A stretch of DNA of 64,000 bases, from assembly GCA_943736015.1 (NCBI GenBank), contig OX031066.1:6696245-6760244 (forward strand), in the 5' to 3' direction. The position numbers were made by a program, and so were the translations under genes. The stretch is from Tridacna crocea. Taxonomy: Eukaryota > Mollusca > Bivalvia > Cardiida > Cardiidae. Shown one piece after another: positions 58,001 through 58,420 of this stretch. Under the pieces are notes generated by a model. The model searched no databases. It was not told the DNA's origin and saw nothing but the letters and a program-made list of their open reading frames with translations. Numbering within the stretch: the first letter of the stretch is position 1; each line of letters opens with the position of its first letter.

Positions 58001-58123
58001 ATTCGAGTATATTCCGGTAAATTCTGATCTGATTGTTCAATTCCGGTATTTATCCTATGCACCAAAAAATTATCGTGGAGAATCTGTTGGACAACTTACT
58101 CGTACTTTACTGTGGGAGGCCAT
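15953..58123 (-). CDS. VWA, MIB/HERC2 (x2) and WWE domain protein, 23 exons
   Basis: Exons (- strand order): 58123-58100, 57620-57500, 56009-55236, 53572-53349, 50965-50804, 49454-49318, 47831-47740, 44354-44169, 42542-42420, 40736-40662, 39259-39135, 36923-36834, 32623-32534, 29941-29861, 29056-29028, 28731-28698, 27763-27583, 26435-26295, 24606-24527, 23010-22937, 20754-20654, 18684-18543, 16028-15953. Total 3162 nt, 1053 residues plus TAG; every phase joins. Layout: residues ~1-306 polar, Lys/Ser-rich and probably disordered; ~307-511 mostly helical; ~543-740 VWA with MIDAS D551-V-S553-S-S555, Ser623 at the usual Thr position and Asp659 in IVSDG; ~826-880 degenerate MIB/HERC2; ~891-948 canonical MIB/HERC2 (GADWNYDNQDG, then VRWDHNGGLYTYRFG); ~983-1052 WWE (WKWQDASGSW, LEASY, YRISFSTMEQ, final Arg). 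WWE domains bind poly/iso-ADP-ribose and MIB/HERC2 modules bind peptides in ubiquitin ligases (family knowledge). There is no catalytic RING/HECT, signal peptide or membrane segment, so an intracellular adaptor is inferred. I know no standard gene name for this combination. Confidence 0.85.
16029..16620. other. Intron 22, decayed repeats
   Basis: A degenerate MITE (16201-16420: AACATTGTGGG, GCTATAAACATACATTC) and a short GGGGGGAAAAACACTG duplication near 16480-16510. No exon seen. Confidence 0.4.
17610..17942 (-). mobile_element. Retroposon-like unit (333 bp) with TCAGTTTT target duplication
   Basis: Flanked by TCAGTTTT at 17602-17609 and 17943-17950. Starts with a T run on the + strand (oligo-A tail of a - strand insertion) and ends ACCCATAGG. 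No inverted termini. A second copy spans 4621-6390. It contains no ORF of note; class is inference. Confidence 0.68.
17951..17964. promoter_or_regulatory. X-box-like motif in type B element
   Basis: GTTGCCCTGGCAAC, one central base from the palindrome. Confidence 0.5.
18236..18503 (-). mobile_element. tRNA-derived SINE
   Basis: On the - strand it opens with TGGCTCAGTGGTGAGCG (A-box-like) and GTTCGATACCC (B box), and ends in a GGTT/AACC repeat. Flanked by TGCACATAAT at 18226-18235 and 18504-18513. Confidence 0.85.
18543..18684 (-). CDS. Exon 22, WWE domain N part
   Basis: INKQWKWQDASGSWKAYP, then SKSLEASYNRNPSG: the W.W.D..G.W..Y…S..LE.SY pattern of WWE domains. Acceptor TTTAAACAACAG, donor ACA|GTAAGT, phase 1 to 2. 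Confidence 0.93.
18735..18960 (+). mobile_element. piggyBac-type MITE, subfamily B
   Basis: Centre TTGCTCATAACGAGCCA. Right end TTAA intact, left end decayed. Lies ~50 nt upstream of exon 22 (in transcript sense). Confidence 0.8.
18961..19447. other. Intron 21 stretch, nothing recognised
   Basis: AT-rich. A + strand TTTTTTTTTTTCAG (near 19200) looks like an acceptor, but no coding frame follows. Confidence 0.35.
19448..19673 (+). mobile_element. piggyBac-type MITE, subfamily A
   Basis: TTAA at both ends; palindrome centre GCTGGTTACCAGC. Confidence 0.85.
19893..20121 (-). mobile_element. piggyBac-type MITE, subfamily A
   Basis: TTAA at both ends; it shares its right-hand TTAA with the next copy. 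Confidence 0.85.
20118..20333 (-). mobile_element. piggyBac-type MITE, subfamily A, adjacent copy
   Basis: Starts at the TTAA that ends the previous copy. Palindrome shortened to AAAATGCAGCATTTT. Confidence 0.78.
20336..20490 (+). mobile_element. piggyBac-type MITE, left part only
   Basis: CAACCCTTTACCACACATAC start and a decayed palindrome (AGTGGTAATCACCA); the right part is lost. Confidence 0.6.
20654..20754 (-). CDS. Exon 21, basic linker
   Basis: Encodes QPPINTTRKTAKITDSFH and KKEIKVTNRRNKNIAG, a lysine/arginine-rich linker between MIB/HERC2 and WWE. It could hold a nuclear localisation signal (inference). Acceptor TTTGTTTACAG, donor GCAG|GTAAGT. Confidence 0.83.
20951..21184 (-). mobile_element. 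piggyBac-type MITE, subfamily A
   Basis: TTAA at both ends. Two central-arm mismatches near 21090. Confidence 0.83.
21185..21660. other. Intron 20 stretch, nothing recognised
   Basis: Includes CACTGTTACGTC-poor unique sequence with an isolated ATGACGTCG near 21400. No exon or repeat family identified. Confidence 0.35.
21755..21891. mobile_element. hAT-like palindromic MITE, left end truncated
   Basis: Palindrome ACTCATTAGAATC…GATTCTAAT-type centre near 21790. Right terminus ATCTGGAGCTCTG intact. Confidence 0.7.
21951..22838 (+). mobile_element. Pearl/HINE-like element, type A, 3' truncated
   Basis: Starts at a decayed AGGGAAAAAATGGCCCT hairpin. ~165-bp monomers; X-box variant GCTGTCATGGCAAC at 22681-22694. 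Ends in GATGGACGACG, without the terminal hairpin and AGCTAAAAA. Confidence 0.74.
22937..23010 (-). CDS. Exon 20, MIB/HERC2 module 2 C half
   Basis: VRWDHNGGLYTYRFGQDG and IDLEV complete the module (V.WD.G….YR.G..G..DL). Acceptor CTTTGTTTAG, donor CAT|GTAAGT, ending in phase 2. Confidence 0.93.
23037..23363 (-). mobile_element. piggyBac-type MITE with triplicated right arm
   Basis: After the palindrome (GCTGGTTACCAGCATTTTC, ~23170), the segment AAAAGGCTTCT-TCAAAGGGT is repeated three times to 23345. Confidence 0.72.
23360..23565 (-). mobile_element. piggyBac-type MITE, subfamily A
   Basis: Shares TTAA 23360-23363 with the previous copy. Full palindrome near 23485; right TTAA decayed. Confidence 0.8.
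23566..24095. other. Intron 19 stretch with microsatellite
   Basis: A 138-codon open frame on the - strand (24077-23661) runs through the TATTG repeat and has no recognisable motif or flanking splice sites; treated as non-coding. Confidence 0.4.
23796..23830 (+). repeat. (TATTG)7 microsatellite
   Basis: Seven perfect units directly after GCAAATAAAG, as at the 3' end of some non-LTR retroposons. Confidence 0.9.
24096..24327 (+). mobile_element. piggyBac-type MITE, subfamily A
   Basis: Left TTAA mutated to TTAC, right TTAA intact; complete palindrome. Confidence 0.82.
24527..24606 (-). CDS. Exon 19, MIB/HERC2 module 2 signature
   Basis: GADWNYDNQDGKPGNEGAVF is the canonical MIB/HERC2 core (DW.…QDG…G.V). 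Acceptor TTTTTTGGCAG lies only 12 nt from a MITE terminus at 24618. Donor ACA|GTGAGT. Confidence 0.93.
24618..24846 (+). mobile_element. piggyBac-type MITE, subfamily A, next to exon 19
   Basis: TTAA at both ends. The left terminus is 12 nt from the exon 19 acceptor, so it forms most of the upstream splicing context. Confidence 0.85.
25000..25640 (+). mobile_element. Pearl/HINE-like element, type D fragment
   Basis: Monomer phrases TTTTTGACCTTTTGTGACC and GTGACCCATTTTCAATC match the inverse of 655-2201. 3' end GAGCACTTTCTGCTGAGGTG then GGCCAAAAAA. Interrupted by a MITE at 25154-25357. Confidence 0.65.
25154..25357 (+). mobile_element. piggyBac-type MITE nested in type D element
   Basis: TTAA at both ends. 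The right palindrome arm is deleted (TCTGGTAACAATGTG). Confidence 0.8.
25641..25967. other. Intron 18 stretch, nothing recognised
   Basis: Unique-looking AT-rich sequence with no exon features. Confidence 0.35.
25968..26192 (-). mobile_element. piggyBac-type MITE, subfamily A
   Basis: Centre GCTGGTCACCAGC; right TTAA present, left terminus decayed. Confidence 0.8.
26295..26435 (-). CDS. Exon 18, end of MIB/HERC2 module 1 and start of module 2
   Basis: Encodes FRVTWDHPDGDSVLRVTV (the V.WD..G strand pair of module 1), a linker, then VGCRVKRG, which opens module 2. Donor AGAG|GTAAAT. Acceptor TTTCTTCTTTTGAAG. Confidence 0.88.
26490..26706 (+). mobile_element. Degenerate piggyBac-type MITE
   Basis: AACATTGCGGGAAAAAG and TGTAAAGGGTTAA remain; palindrome decayed. 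Confidence 0.55.
26707..27079. other. Intron 17 stretch, nothing recognised
   Basis: AT-rich, no repeat family or exon seen. Confidence 0.35.
27080..27307 (+). mobile_element. piggyBac-type MITE, subfamily C
   Basis: TTAA at both ends. Centre TTGCTCGTCACGAGCAA flanked by GTGGCAAAAGGTG arms (subfamily A has GTGGGAAAAGGAG). Confidence 0.85.
27304..27518 (-). mobile_element. piggyBac-type MITE, subfamily A, abutting subfamily C copy
   Basis: Begins directly after the shared TTAA but lacks the first ~15 nt of the terminus. Right TTAA intact. Confidence 0.75.
27583..27763 (-). CDS. Exon 17, first MIB/HERC2-like module (N half)
   Basis: Encodes AQMEEFLRTHRCSNG, a Ser/Asn linker, then PLGSRVKKKGGPSSSLFGTV. 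The G.RVKKG…GTV pattern is the start of a MIB/HERC2 module lacking the usual DW.W..QDG. Donor GATG|GTATGT. Confidence 0.85.
27764..28029. other. Intron 16 stretch, nothing recognised
   Basis: Searched for a missing exon between exons 16 and 17; none needed once exon 16 is read with its correct donor. Confidence 0.4.
28030..28477 (-). mobile_element. piggyBac-type MITE, subfamily A, host of a nested copy
   Basis: Parts 28030-28125 and 28347-28477 form one element once 28122-28350 is removed; TTAA at both outer ends. Confidence 0.83.
28122..28350 (+). mobile_element. piggyBac-type MITE, subfamily C, nested
   Basis: TTAA at 28122-28125 and 28347-28350 duplicates the host target. Centre TTGCTCATCATGAGCAA. 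Confidence 0.87.
28480..28640 (-). mobile_element. Degenerate palindromic MITE fragment
   Basis: GGAAGAAAACATTGCATG and ATTTTCTCTTTTTCTTAC are decayed arms; no termini. Confidence 0.5.
28698..28731 (-). CDS. Exon 16, 34-nt micro-exon
   Basis: Encodes TDVTLASFEMQ between acceptor GTACCATAG and donor CAG|GTATTG. It flows into AQMEEFLR of exon 17 in frame. An alternative reading that treats the donor as an acceptor breaks the frame. Confidence 0.7.
28752..28980 (+). mobile_element. piggyBac-type MITE, subfamily A
   Basis: Right TTAA intact. The left terminus duplicates CTTTACCCTTTACC. Ends 20 nt from the exon 16 acceptor. Confidence 0.78.
29028..29056 (-). CDS. Exon 15, 29-nt micro-exon
   Basis: Acceptor AGTCTTTACAG, weak donor CAG|GTTCTT. 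Encodes TKAIIKVVI plus a split Arg. It is required to bring exon 14 (phase 0) into the phase of exon 16, which supports it despite its size. Confidence 0.66.
29057..29166. repeat. Dispersed mollusc repeat fragment
   Basis: GATTTAAGATCAGACTGCAC (- strand) and TTTGCAGCCAGTGTAG resemble sequence at 10825-10925 and the 63100-63760 array. Confidence 0.45.
29167..29402 (+). mobile_element. piggyBac-type MITE, diverged
   Basis: TTAA at both ends; palindrome decayed (AAAGGCTGGTAACCAGC). Confidence 0.72.
29412..29640 (-). mobile_element. piggyBac-type MITE, subfamily A
   Basis: TTAA at both ends, complete palindrome. Confidence 0.85.
29861..29941 (-). CDS. Exon 14
   Basis: 27 codons: MRASRLSHSPELHKFILDFC then GIDPVDQ. 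Acceptor TTTTATTTCAG, donor CAG|GTAATA. Confidence 0.84.
30107..30312 (+). mobile_element. piggyBac-type MITE, right terminus missing
   Basis: Left TTAA intact; ends at GGACCAGTCTAGAATT. Confidence 0.78.
30448..30675 (-). mobile_element. piggyBac-type MITE, subfamily A
   Basis: Left TTAA intact, right decayed to TTAT. Centre GCTGGTTACCTGC with one arm mismatch. Confidence 0.82.
30676..31022. other. Intron 13 stretch with a pseudo-exon
   Basis: A TTTTTTTACAG acceptor near 30948 and CATGCAG|GTATAT donor near 30892 bracket an exon-like piece on the - strand, but no frame fits the gene's phase. Confidence 0.4.
31023..32420 (+). mobile_element. Pearl/HINE-like element, type A
   Basis: Hairpin AGGGCCAAGATGGCCCT; ~165-bp monomers to 32150; tail with X-box variant ATTGCCATGGCAAC at 32188-32201. 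Ends TCAGATGAGCTAAAAA. Confidence 0.8.
32534..32623 (-). CDS. Exon 13
   Basis: DLLQSISSRSGGKVTSPENW in 30 codons, phase 0 at both ends. 'SRSGGKV' resembles the cell of a VWA fold following the last strand. The acceptor TTTATCTAG sits 15 nt from the 5' end of a pearl-type element (32638), so the upstream splicing context is element-derived. Confidence 0.85.
32638..34091 (+). mobile_element. Pearl/HINE-like element, type C
   Basis: Hairpin AGGACCATGATGGTCCT with paired changes in both arms. CTCACCTGAG pairs with CTCAGGTGAG at the 3' end. ~165-bp monomers marked by CTTGGTAGAGGTCCAC. Exact X-box at 33852-33865. Its 5' end lies 15 nt from exon 13. Confidence 0.82.
33852..33865. promoter_or_regulatory. 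X-box-like palindrome in type C element
   Basis: GTTGCCATGGCAAC, exact. Confidence 0.6.
34092..34372. other. Intron 12 stretch, nothing recognised
   Basis: AT-rich, no exon or repeat family seen. Confidence 0.3.
34373..34610 (-). mobile_element. piggyBac-type MITE, subfamily A
   Basis: Complete palindrome near 34525; termini CTTTTACC … GGTAAAGGGTTAC. Confidence 0.78.
34680..34885 (-). mobile_element. Degenerate piggyBac-type MITE
   Basis: AAAATGCTGGTGAACAGTATTTTC core; ends GGTAAAGGATTAA. Confidence 0.62.
35118..35344 (+). mobile_element. piggyBac-type MITE, subfamily A
   Basis: Left TTAA intact, right TTAG; full palindrome. Confidence 0.82.
35381..35593 (-). mobile_element. piggyBac-type MITE, subfamily A, shortened palindrome
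   Basis: Left TTAA intact; the centre collapsed to GCTGGTTAGC. Confidence 0.76.
35767..36809 (+). mobile_element. Pearl/HINE-like element, type A
   Basis: Hairpin AGGGCGAAGATGGCCCT (one mismatch); four ~165-bp monomers; exact X-box at 36592-36605. Ends GAGCACATTGTGCTC then AGGTGAGCTAAAAA, 20 nt from the exon 12 donor. Confidence 0.82.
36592..36605. promoter_or_regulatory. X-box-like palindrome in type A element
   Basis: GTTGCCATGGCAAC, exact. Confidence 0.6.
36834..36923 (-). CDS. Exon 12, VWA domain C-terminal part
   Basis: 30 codons, phase 0 at both ends: EHSIVINYSEDLQLRNHL and IIHTVPVGAF, consistent with the last VWA strand. Donor ATG|GTAAGA lies 20-25 nt from the 3' end of a pearl-type element at 36809. 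Confidence 0.86.
37003..37205 (+). mobile_element. piggyBac-type MITE, left palindrome arm deleted
   Basis: Left TTAA intact; AATCAGCATTTTCTACTTTT arm only. Confidence 0.7.
37285..37514 (-). mobile_element. piggyBac-type MITE, subfamily A
   Basis: Right TTAA intact; complete palindrome with one inserted T. Confidence 0.82.
37515..37728 (-). mobile_element. Degenerate piggyBac-type MITE
   Basis: AACTATTGATACTTTAC start, GGAGAAAAATGCTGG, short right arm; ends GCGGTTAC. Confidence 0.6.
37729..37914 (-). mobile_element. piggyBac-type MITE, left palindrome arm deleted
   Basis: CAAACAACAAAATTGCAGAC start; GGTTACCAGCATTTTCTC follows directly. Confidence 0.7.
37912..38136 (+). mobile_element. piggyBac-type MITE, subfamily A
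   Basis: Abuts the preceding copy; centre shortened to TTGCTGGTCAGCA. Confidence 0.75.
38284..38511 (+). mobile_element. piggyBac-type MITE, subfamily A
   Basis: Right TTAA intact; complete palindrome near 38375. Confidence 0.8.
38512..38917. other. Intron 11 stretch, nothing recognised
   Basis: Open frames on the - strand here lack splice sites and motifs. Confidence 0.3.
38926..39114. mobile_element. hAT-like palindromic MITE
   Basis: Termini CAGATCTCCAGATAA and TATATGGAGCTCTG. Central palindrome GAATCGTCTCGATGAGACGATTC (given in parts around 39020). Imperfect target duplication sharing CATTAA on both sides. Confidence 0.78.
39135..39259 (-). CDS. Exon 11, VWA domain (SDG segment)
   Basis: Encodes YKIYPRIYIVSDGKITPSS. 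The strand ending in SDG supplies the third MIDAS residue (Asp659). Acceptor TTTTTGACAG, donor AAT|GTAAGT. An hAT-like MITE (38926-39114) lies about 20 nt beyond the donor. Confidence 0.88.
39378..39585 (+). mobile_element. piggyBac-type MITE, diverged
   Basis: CTACCACACAATACAAAC start; GCTGGTAACCAACATTTC shows arm decay. Confidence 0.7.
39645..39772 (+). mobile_element. Small HINE-like element without array
   Basis: Starts TTATACCCCGCC and ends in a hairpin CCCCCGAAAAC-ATTC-GTTTTGCGGGGG followed by AATAAAAA. The termini are complementary (TACCCCGC / GCGGGG). Confidence 0.55.
39834..40062 (+). mobile_element. piggyBac-type MITE, subfamily A
   Basis: TTAA at both ends; complete palindrome. 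Confidence 0.85.
40133..40394 (+). mobile_element. tRNA-derived SINE, full length
   Basis: TGGCTCAGTGGTGAGCG and GTTCGATACCC are A- and B-box-like. 3' end AACCAACCAA. Flanked by CCTGGTATGAGTGC at 40119-40132 and 40395-40408. Confidence 0.92.
40409..40661. other. Intron 10 stretch, nothing recognised
   Basis: Unique-looking AT-rich sequence next to exon 10. Confidence 0.3.
40662..40736 (-). CDS. Exon 10, VWA domain (GGxS segment)
   Basis: 75 nt encoding QVEPGGPSPMFAGLILSWA. This is the GGT(P)-type VWA segment, with Ser623 where the MIDAS Thr usually sits. Acceptor TTGTTCAG, donor GGAG|GTAGGA. Confidence 0.85.
40860..40985. repeat. Two long poly-G tracts
   Basis: 19 G at 40860-40878 and 14 G at 40972-40985. 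Length may be unreliable in assembly. Confidence 0.85.
41074..41299 (+). mobile_element. piggyBac-type MITE, subfamily A
   Basis: Left TTAA intact, right TTAG; complete palindrome. Confidence 0.83.
41390..41735 (+). mobile_element. Diverged pearl-like monomer fragment
   Basis: Two ~120-140-bp monomers marked by CTTGGGTCATGAGCA (41472, 41613) and TTCAGGGTCCTGGGTCAAA. Confidence 0.5.
42081..42396. mobile_element. Foldback element with internal 38-bp tandem repeats
   Basis: Ends CTGGACCCATATTCAC and GTGAATATGGGCCCAG. Four 38-bp units at 42143-42294 (…TGATTGGCTAAACCA). A half copy lies at 41940-42010. Confidence 0.75.
42420..42542 (-). CDS. Exon 9, VWA domain
   Basis: Encodes HGDDIFEHVSLVTFGSKTKV, matching the VWA strand that follows the first helix (…VSLVTFGS…), then YYEFLRKL. 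Acceptor ATCCTTTAG, donor CTGG|GTAAGT. A foldback MITE ends 24 nt past the donor. Confidence 0.9.
42601..42815 (+). mobile_element. piggyBac-type MITE, diverged
   Basis: Left TTAA intact; centre GGTGACTAGC; right end decayed. Confidence 0.72.
42840..43068 (-). mobile_element. piggyBac-type MITE, subfamily A
   Basis: TTAA left, TTAG right; centre GCTGCTTACCAGC. Confidence 0.82.
43087..43312 (+). mobile_element. piggyBac-type MITE, shortened palindrome
   Basis: Left TTAA intact; centre GCTGGTAAAATGCAGC. Confidence 0.76.
43488..43690 (-). mobile_element. piggyBac-type MITE, subfamily C, centre deleted
   Basis: TTAA at both ends; GAAATTGCTCCAATG shows loss of the right palindrome arm. Confidence 0.8.
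43765..43957 (-). mobile_element. piggyBac-type MITE, left terminus missing
   Basis: Starts at GGTACTCATTTGCAGACG; centre GCTGGTTTCCAGC. Confidence 0.76.
44169..44354 (-). CDS. Exon 8, VWA domain start with MIDAS DxSxS
   Basis: Encodes ERVTVKEDYW and then MDTIFCLDVSSSMKGEPL. This is the first strand of a VWA fold with the metal-ion-dependent adhesion motif D-V-S-S-S (residues 551-555), followed by helix RQAKTFIRGFVEG. Acceptor GTATTATCAG, donor GAAG|GTGAGT. Confidence 0.92.
44418..44864 (+). mobile_element. piggyBac-type MITE, host of a nested copy
   Basis: Parts 44418-44539 and 44760-44864 are one diverged subfamily A element interrupted at TTAA. Confidence 0.72.
44536..44763 (-). mobile_element. 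piggyBac-type MITE, subfamily C, nested
   Basis: TTAA at both ends; centre TTGCTCGTGACGAGCAA. Confidence 0.86.
44927..45155 (-). mobile_element. piggyBac-type MITE, subfamily A
   Basis: TTAA at both ends, complete palindrome. Confidence 0.86.
45230..45482 (+). mobile_element. Pearl/HINE-like type D 3' fragment
   Basis: TTGACCTACTTTTTGACACG and GTGGCCTCTAGA monomer phrases; ends GGCACTTGGTGCTCATGTGAGC. Confidence 0.6.
45736..47247 (+). mobile_element. Pearl/HINE-like element, type B
   Basis: Hairpin AGGGCCATGATGGCCCT, GCTCCACCGGC, ~165-bp monomers (AACTTGTGACCCCTGGGG), exact X-box at 47008-47021, hairpin CTGGCCTTCGGCCAG, end TGGAGCTAAAAA. Confidence 0.83.
47008..47021. promoter_or_regulatory. 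X-box-like palindrome in type B element
   Basis: GTTGCCATGGCAAC, exact. Confidence 0.6.
47388..47613 (-). mobile_element. piggyBac-type MITE, subfamily A
   Basis: Complete palindrome with centre GCTGGATACCAGC; termini decayed. Confidence 0.78.
47740..47831 (-). CDS. Exon 7
   Basis: Acceptor TTCTTTTACAG, donor AGAG|GTAATG, 92 nt. Encodes KEQLEITYTGRTDDQRSV and a basic IERIESKR tail just before the VWA exon. Confidence 0.83.
47957..48174 (+). mobile_element. piggyBac-type MITE, left palindrome arm deleted
   Basis: GGTGAAACCAGCATTTTC; right TTAA intact. Confidence 0.76.
48176..48335 (+). mobile_element. Degenerate piggyBac-type MITE
   Basis: ATGTTGTGGGAAAATATTTAC and CAACAATGTTTTCTACC arms remain. 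Confidence 0.55.
48395..48876 (-). mobile_element. piggyBac-type MITE, interrupted
   Basis: Left part 48395-48525 (TTTACCATACAATG) and right part 48775-48876 (CTGGATTTTCTCC … GGATTAA). The ~250-bp insert is unclassified. Confidence 0.58.
48873..49063 (-). mobile_element. piggyBac-type MITE, right end truncated
   Basis: Shares TTAA 48873-48876 with the previous copy; stops where the next copy begins. Confidence 0.75.
49064..49281 (+). mobile_element. piggyBac-type MITE, subfamily B
   Basis: TTAA at both ends; centre TTGCTCGTAATGAGCAA. Confidence 0.85.
49318..49454 (-). CDS. Exon 6
   Basis: Acceptor ATCATTTAAG, donor ACAG|GTAAAT. Encodes VMDQYIKQNPGQFANPG through IKPIMVD, phase 0 to 2. It links the helical region to the pre-VWA segment. 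Confidence 0.83.
49464..49975. other. Intron 5 stretch, nothing recognised
   Basis: Largest apparently repeat-free piece of intron; no coding features. Confidence 0.35.
49976..50110 (+). mobile_element. Degenerate palindromic MITE
   Basis: GGAGAAAATGCCGGCAATAA core, ends decayed. Confidence 0.5.
50115..50300 (+). mobile_element. piggyBac-type MITE, central deletion
   Basis: Left TTAA intact; GGAGAAAATTTTCGTC centre. Confidence 0.72.
50300..50490 (+). mobile_element. piggyBac-type MITE, recombinant end
   Basis: Begins inside the arm (TTGAAAACATTGTGG); the right end carries a second CTCTTTACCACACAAC start before TTAA. Confidence 0.72.
50544..50772 (-). mobile_element. piggyBac-type MITE, subfamily A, next to exon 5
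   Basis: TTAA at both ends; ends 32 nt from the exon 5 donor. Confidence 0.85.
50804..50965 (-). CDS. Exon 5, helical region
   Basis: Acceptor TTTTTGTTACAG, donor AGA|GTAAGT, 54 codons, phase 0 at both ends. Contains GGEEKRAAKLRFLQEMEAFF and LGSLSFVRAVLEGRFFEGF. A MITE ends 32 nt beyond the donor. Confidence 0.85.
51016..51239 (-). mobile_element. piggyBac-type MITE, shortened palindrome
   Basis: Centre AAAATGCTCCAGCATTTTC; right TTAA intact. Confidence 0.8.
51308..51531 (+). mobile_element. piggyBac-type MITE, subfamily A
   Basis: Centre GCTGCTTAACAGC; termini decayed. Confidence 0.76.
51634..51861 (+). mobile_element. piggyBac-type MITE, subfamily A
   Basis: Complete palindrome near 51725; termini decayed. 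Confidence 0.78.
51998..52224 (-). mobile_element. piggyBac-type MITE, subfamily A
   Basis: Complete palindrome; ends GGTAAAGAGTTAG. Confidence 0.82.
52493..52715 (-). mobile_element. piggyBac-type MITE, subfamily A
   Basis: Right TTAA intact; centre GCTGGTTAACAGC. Confidence 0.8.
53151..53342. mobile_element. hAT-like palindromic MITE abutting exon 4 donor
   Basis: Termini CAGGGCTCCAGATAA and TTATCTGGAGCTCTG-type ends. Central palindrome around 53240 (TCTCTTTGAGA). Flanks ATTACCTC and ATTTACCTC are an imperfect target duplication. Confidence 0.83.
53349..53572 (-). CDS. Exon 4, helical region
   Basis: Acceptor ATATTTTGTAG, donor GAG|GTAAAT. Encodes residues 308-381, including ISQMMQAFDLRTDMGRGLL and KEKFYAYAELMEQMSM, predicted helical. 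An hAT-like MITE (53151-53342) abuts the donor, and its target duplication includes the splice-site sequence. Confidence 0.85.
53696..53923 (-). mobile_element. piggyBac-type MITE, subfamily A
   Basis: Left TTAA intact; complete palindrome. Confidence 0.84.
53945..54075 (-). mobile_element. Truncated piggyBac-type MITE
   Basis: GGTAGAAAATATTGTAGG to GGCATAGGGTTAA; the left third is missing. Confidence 0.66.
54079..54307 (+). mobile_element. piggyBac-type MITE, subfamily A
   Basis: TTAA at both ends, complete palindrome. Confidence 0.86.
54560..54758 (-). mobile_element. piggyBac-type MITE, left terminus missing
   Basis: Starts at ACAGCATTTGCAGATGAC; right TTAA intact. Confidence 0.78.
54892..55119 (+). 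mobile_element. piggyBac-type MITE, subfamily A
   Basis: Centre GCTGATAACCAGC; right TTAA intact. Confidence 0.8.
55128..55149 (+). repeat. (GGAT)5 microsatellite
   Basis: Short ATGG/GGAT run beside the MITE end. Confidence 0.85.
55236..56009 (-). CDS. Exon 3, long Lys/Ser-rich exon
   Basis: 774 nt encoding residues 49-306. The open frame continues to a stop at 55186, but a strong donor GCAA|GTAAGT at 55236 gives the phase exon 4 needs. Composition is low-complexity basic/acidic (KKPREKKTSSSG, GVRKKNSGSEKQ). One less biased stretch (MWTEKFVLSEKQKRYAQSL) may be folded. No known domain recognised. Confidence 0.8.
56097..56325 (+). mobile_element. piggyBac-type MITE, subfamily A
   Basis: TTAA at both ends, complete palindrome. 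Confidence 0.86.
56665..56892 (-). mobile_element. piggyBac-type MITE, shortened palindrome
   Basis: AAAATGCTACCAGCACTTTC centre; termini decayed. Confidence 0.78.
57196..57424 (+). mobile_element. piggyBac-type MITE, subfamily A
   Basis: TTAA at both ends, complete palindrome. Confidence 0.86.
57500..57620 (-). CDS. Exon 2, polar N-terminal segment
   Basis: Acceptor TTGTTTAG and donor AAAG|GTGACA bound 40 codons plus one base. The product is Gln/Glu/Ser-rich (THEQQKCL, EISELSDQAEE), probably coiled or disordered. The remaining G joins CT of exon 3 to make Ala. Confidence 0.7.
57857..57972. mobile_element. hAT-like MITE, one half
   Basis: CAGAACTCCAGATAGAGG terminus to TCTCATCGAGACGA centre; the other arm is absent. 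Lies in intron 1. Confidence 0.68.
58100..58123 (-). CDS. Exon 1 (initiator ATG), tentative
   Basis: GAAAATGGCC gives a good start context. Eight codons (MASHSKVR) run into a strong donor CGA|GTAAGT in phase 0, which exon 2 requires. A TATAAAA at 58157-58151 lies 34 nt upstream and would leave an almost absent leader, so either the TATA or this start may be fortuitous. Confidence 0.5.
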
Positions 58124-58150
58124 TTTCCGATGTGTAATATTACATGCAGC

Positions 58151-58157
58151 TTTTATA
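58151..58157 (-). promoter_or_regulatory. TATA-like motif upstream of exon 1
   Basis: TATAAAA on the - strand, 34 nt before the predicted ATG. Normal TATA-to-start spacing would place transcription start almost at the ATG, so functional status is doubtful. Confidence 0.3.
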
Positions 58158-58420
58158 AGCTAGTATATTGTCATCTCAAATCTTTTTATCAACAAAGGGA
58201 CAGTTCAGCTATTTCATTCCTTTCAGCAACTTTCTGGGGAACCGACTTAAAATCTGATCATAATGTTTTCTTATCGCCGAGATGACTGGTTTAAAACTCA
58301 ATGTTCGCTGTTACTAACTTATATTATTCTTCTTTTTTCACGAATCACAATTAGACTAAGTCTATGTCACTGAAAATGCAGTAAGTTTTACACAAATATG
58401 AAATATTCTCTAAAACTAAA
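58158..58420. other. Upstream flank of the VWA/WWE gene
   Basis: Unique-looking sequence before the tandem array; any core promoter should be here. No clear motif beyond the TATA-like element. Confidence 0.35.

Noticed and set aside
57936..58163. 75-codon + strand frame at the gene's 5' end
   Set aside because: Begins in an hAT-like MITE arm and overlaps the predicted first exon on the other strand; no domain.
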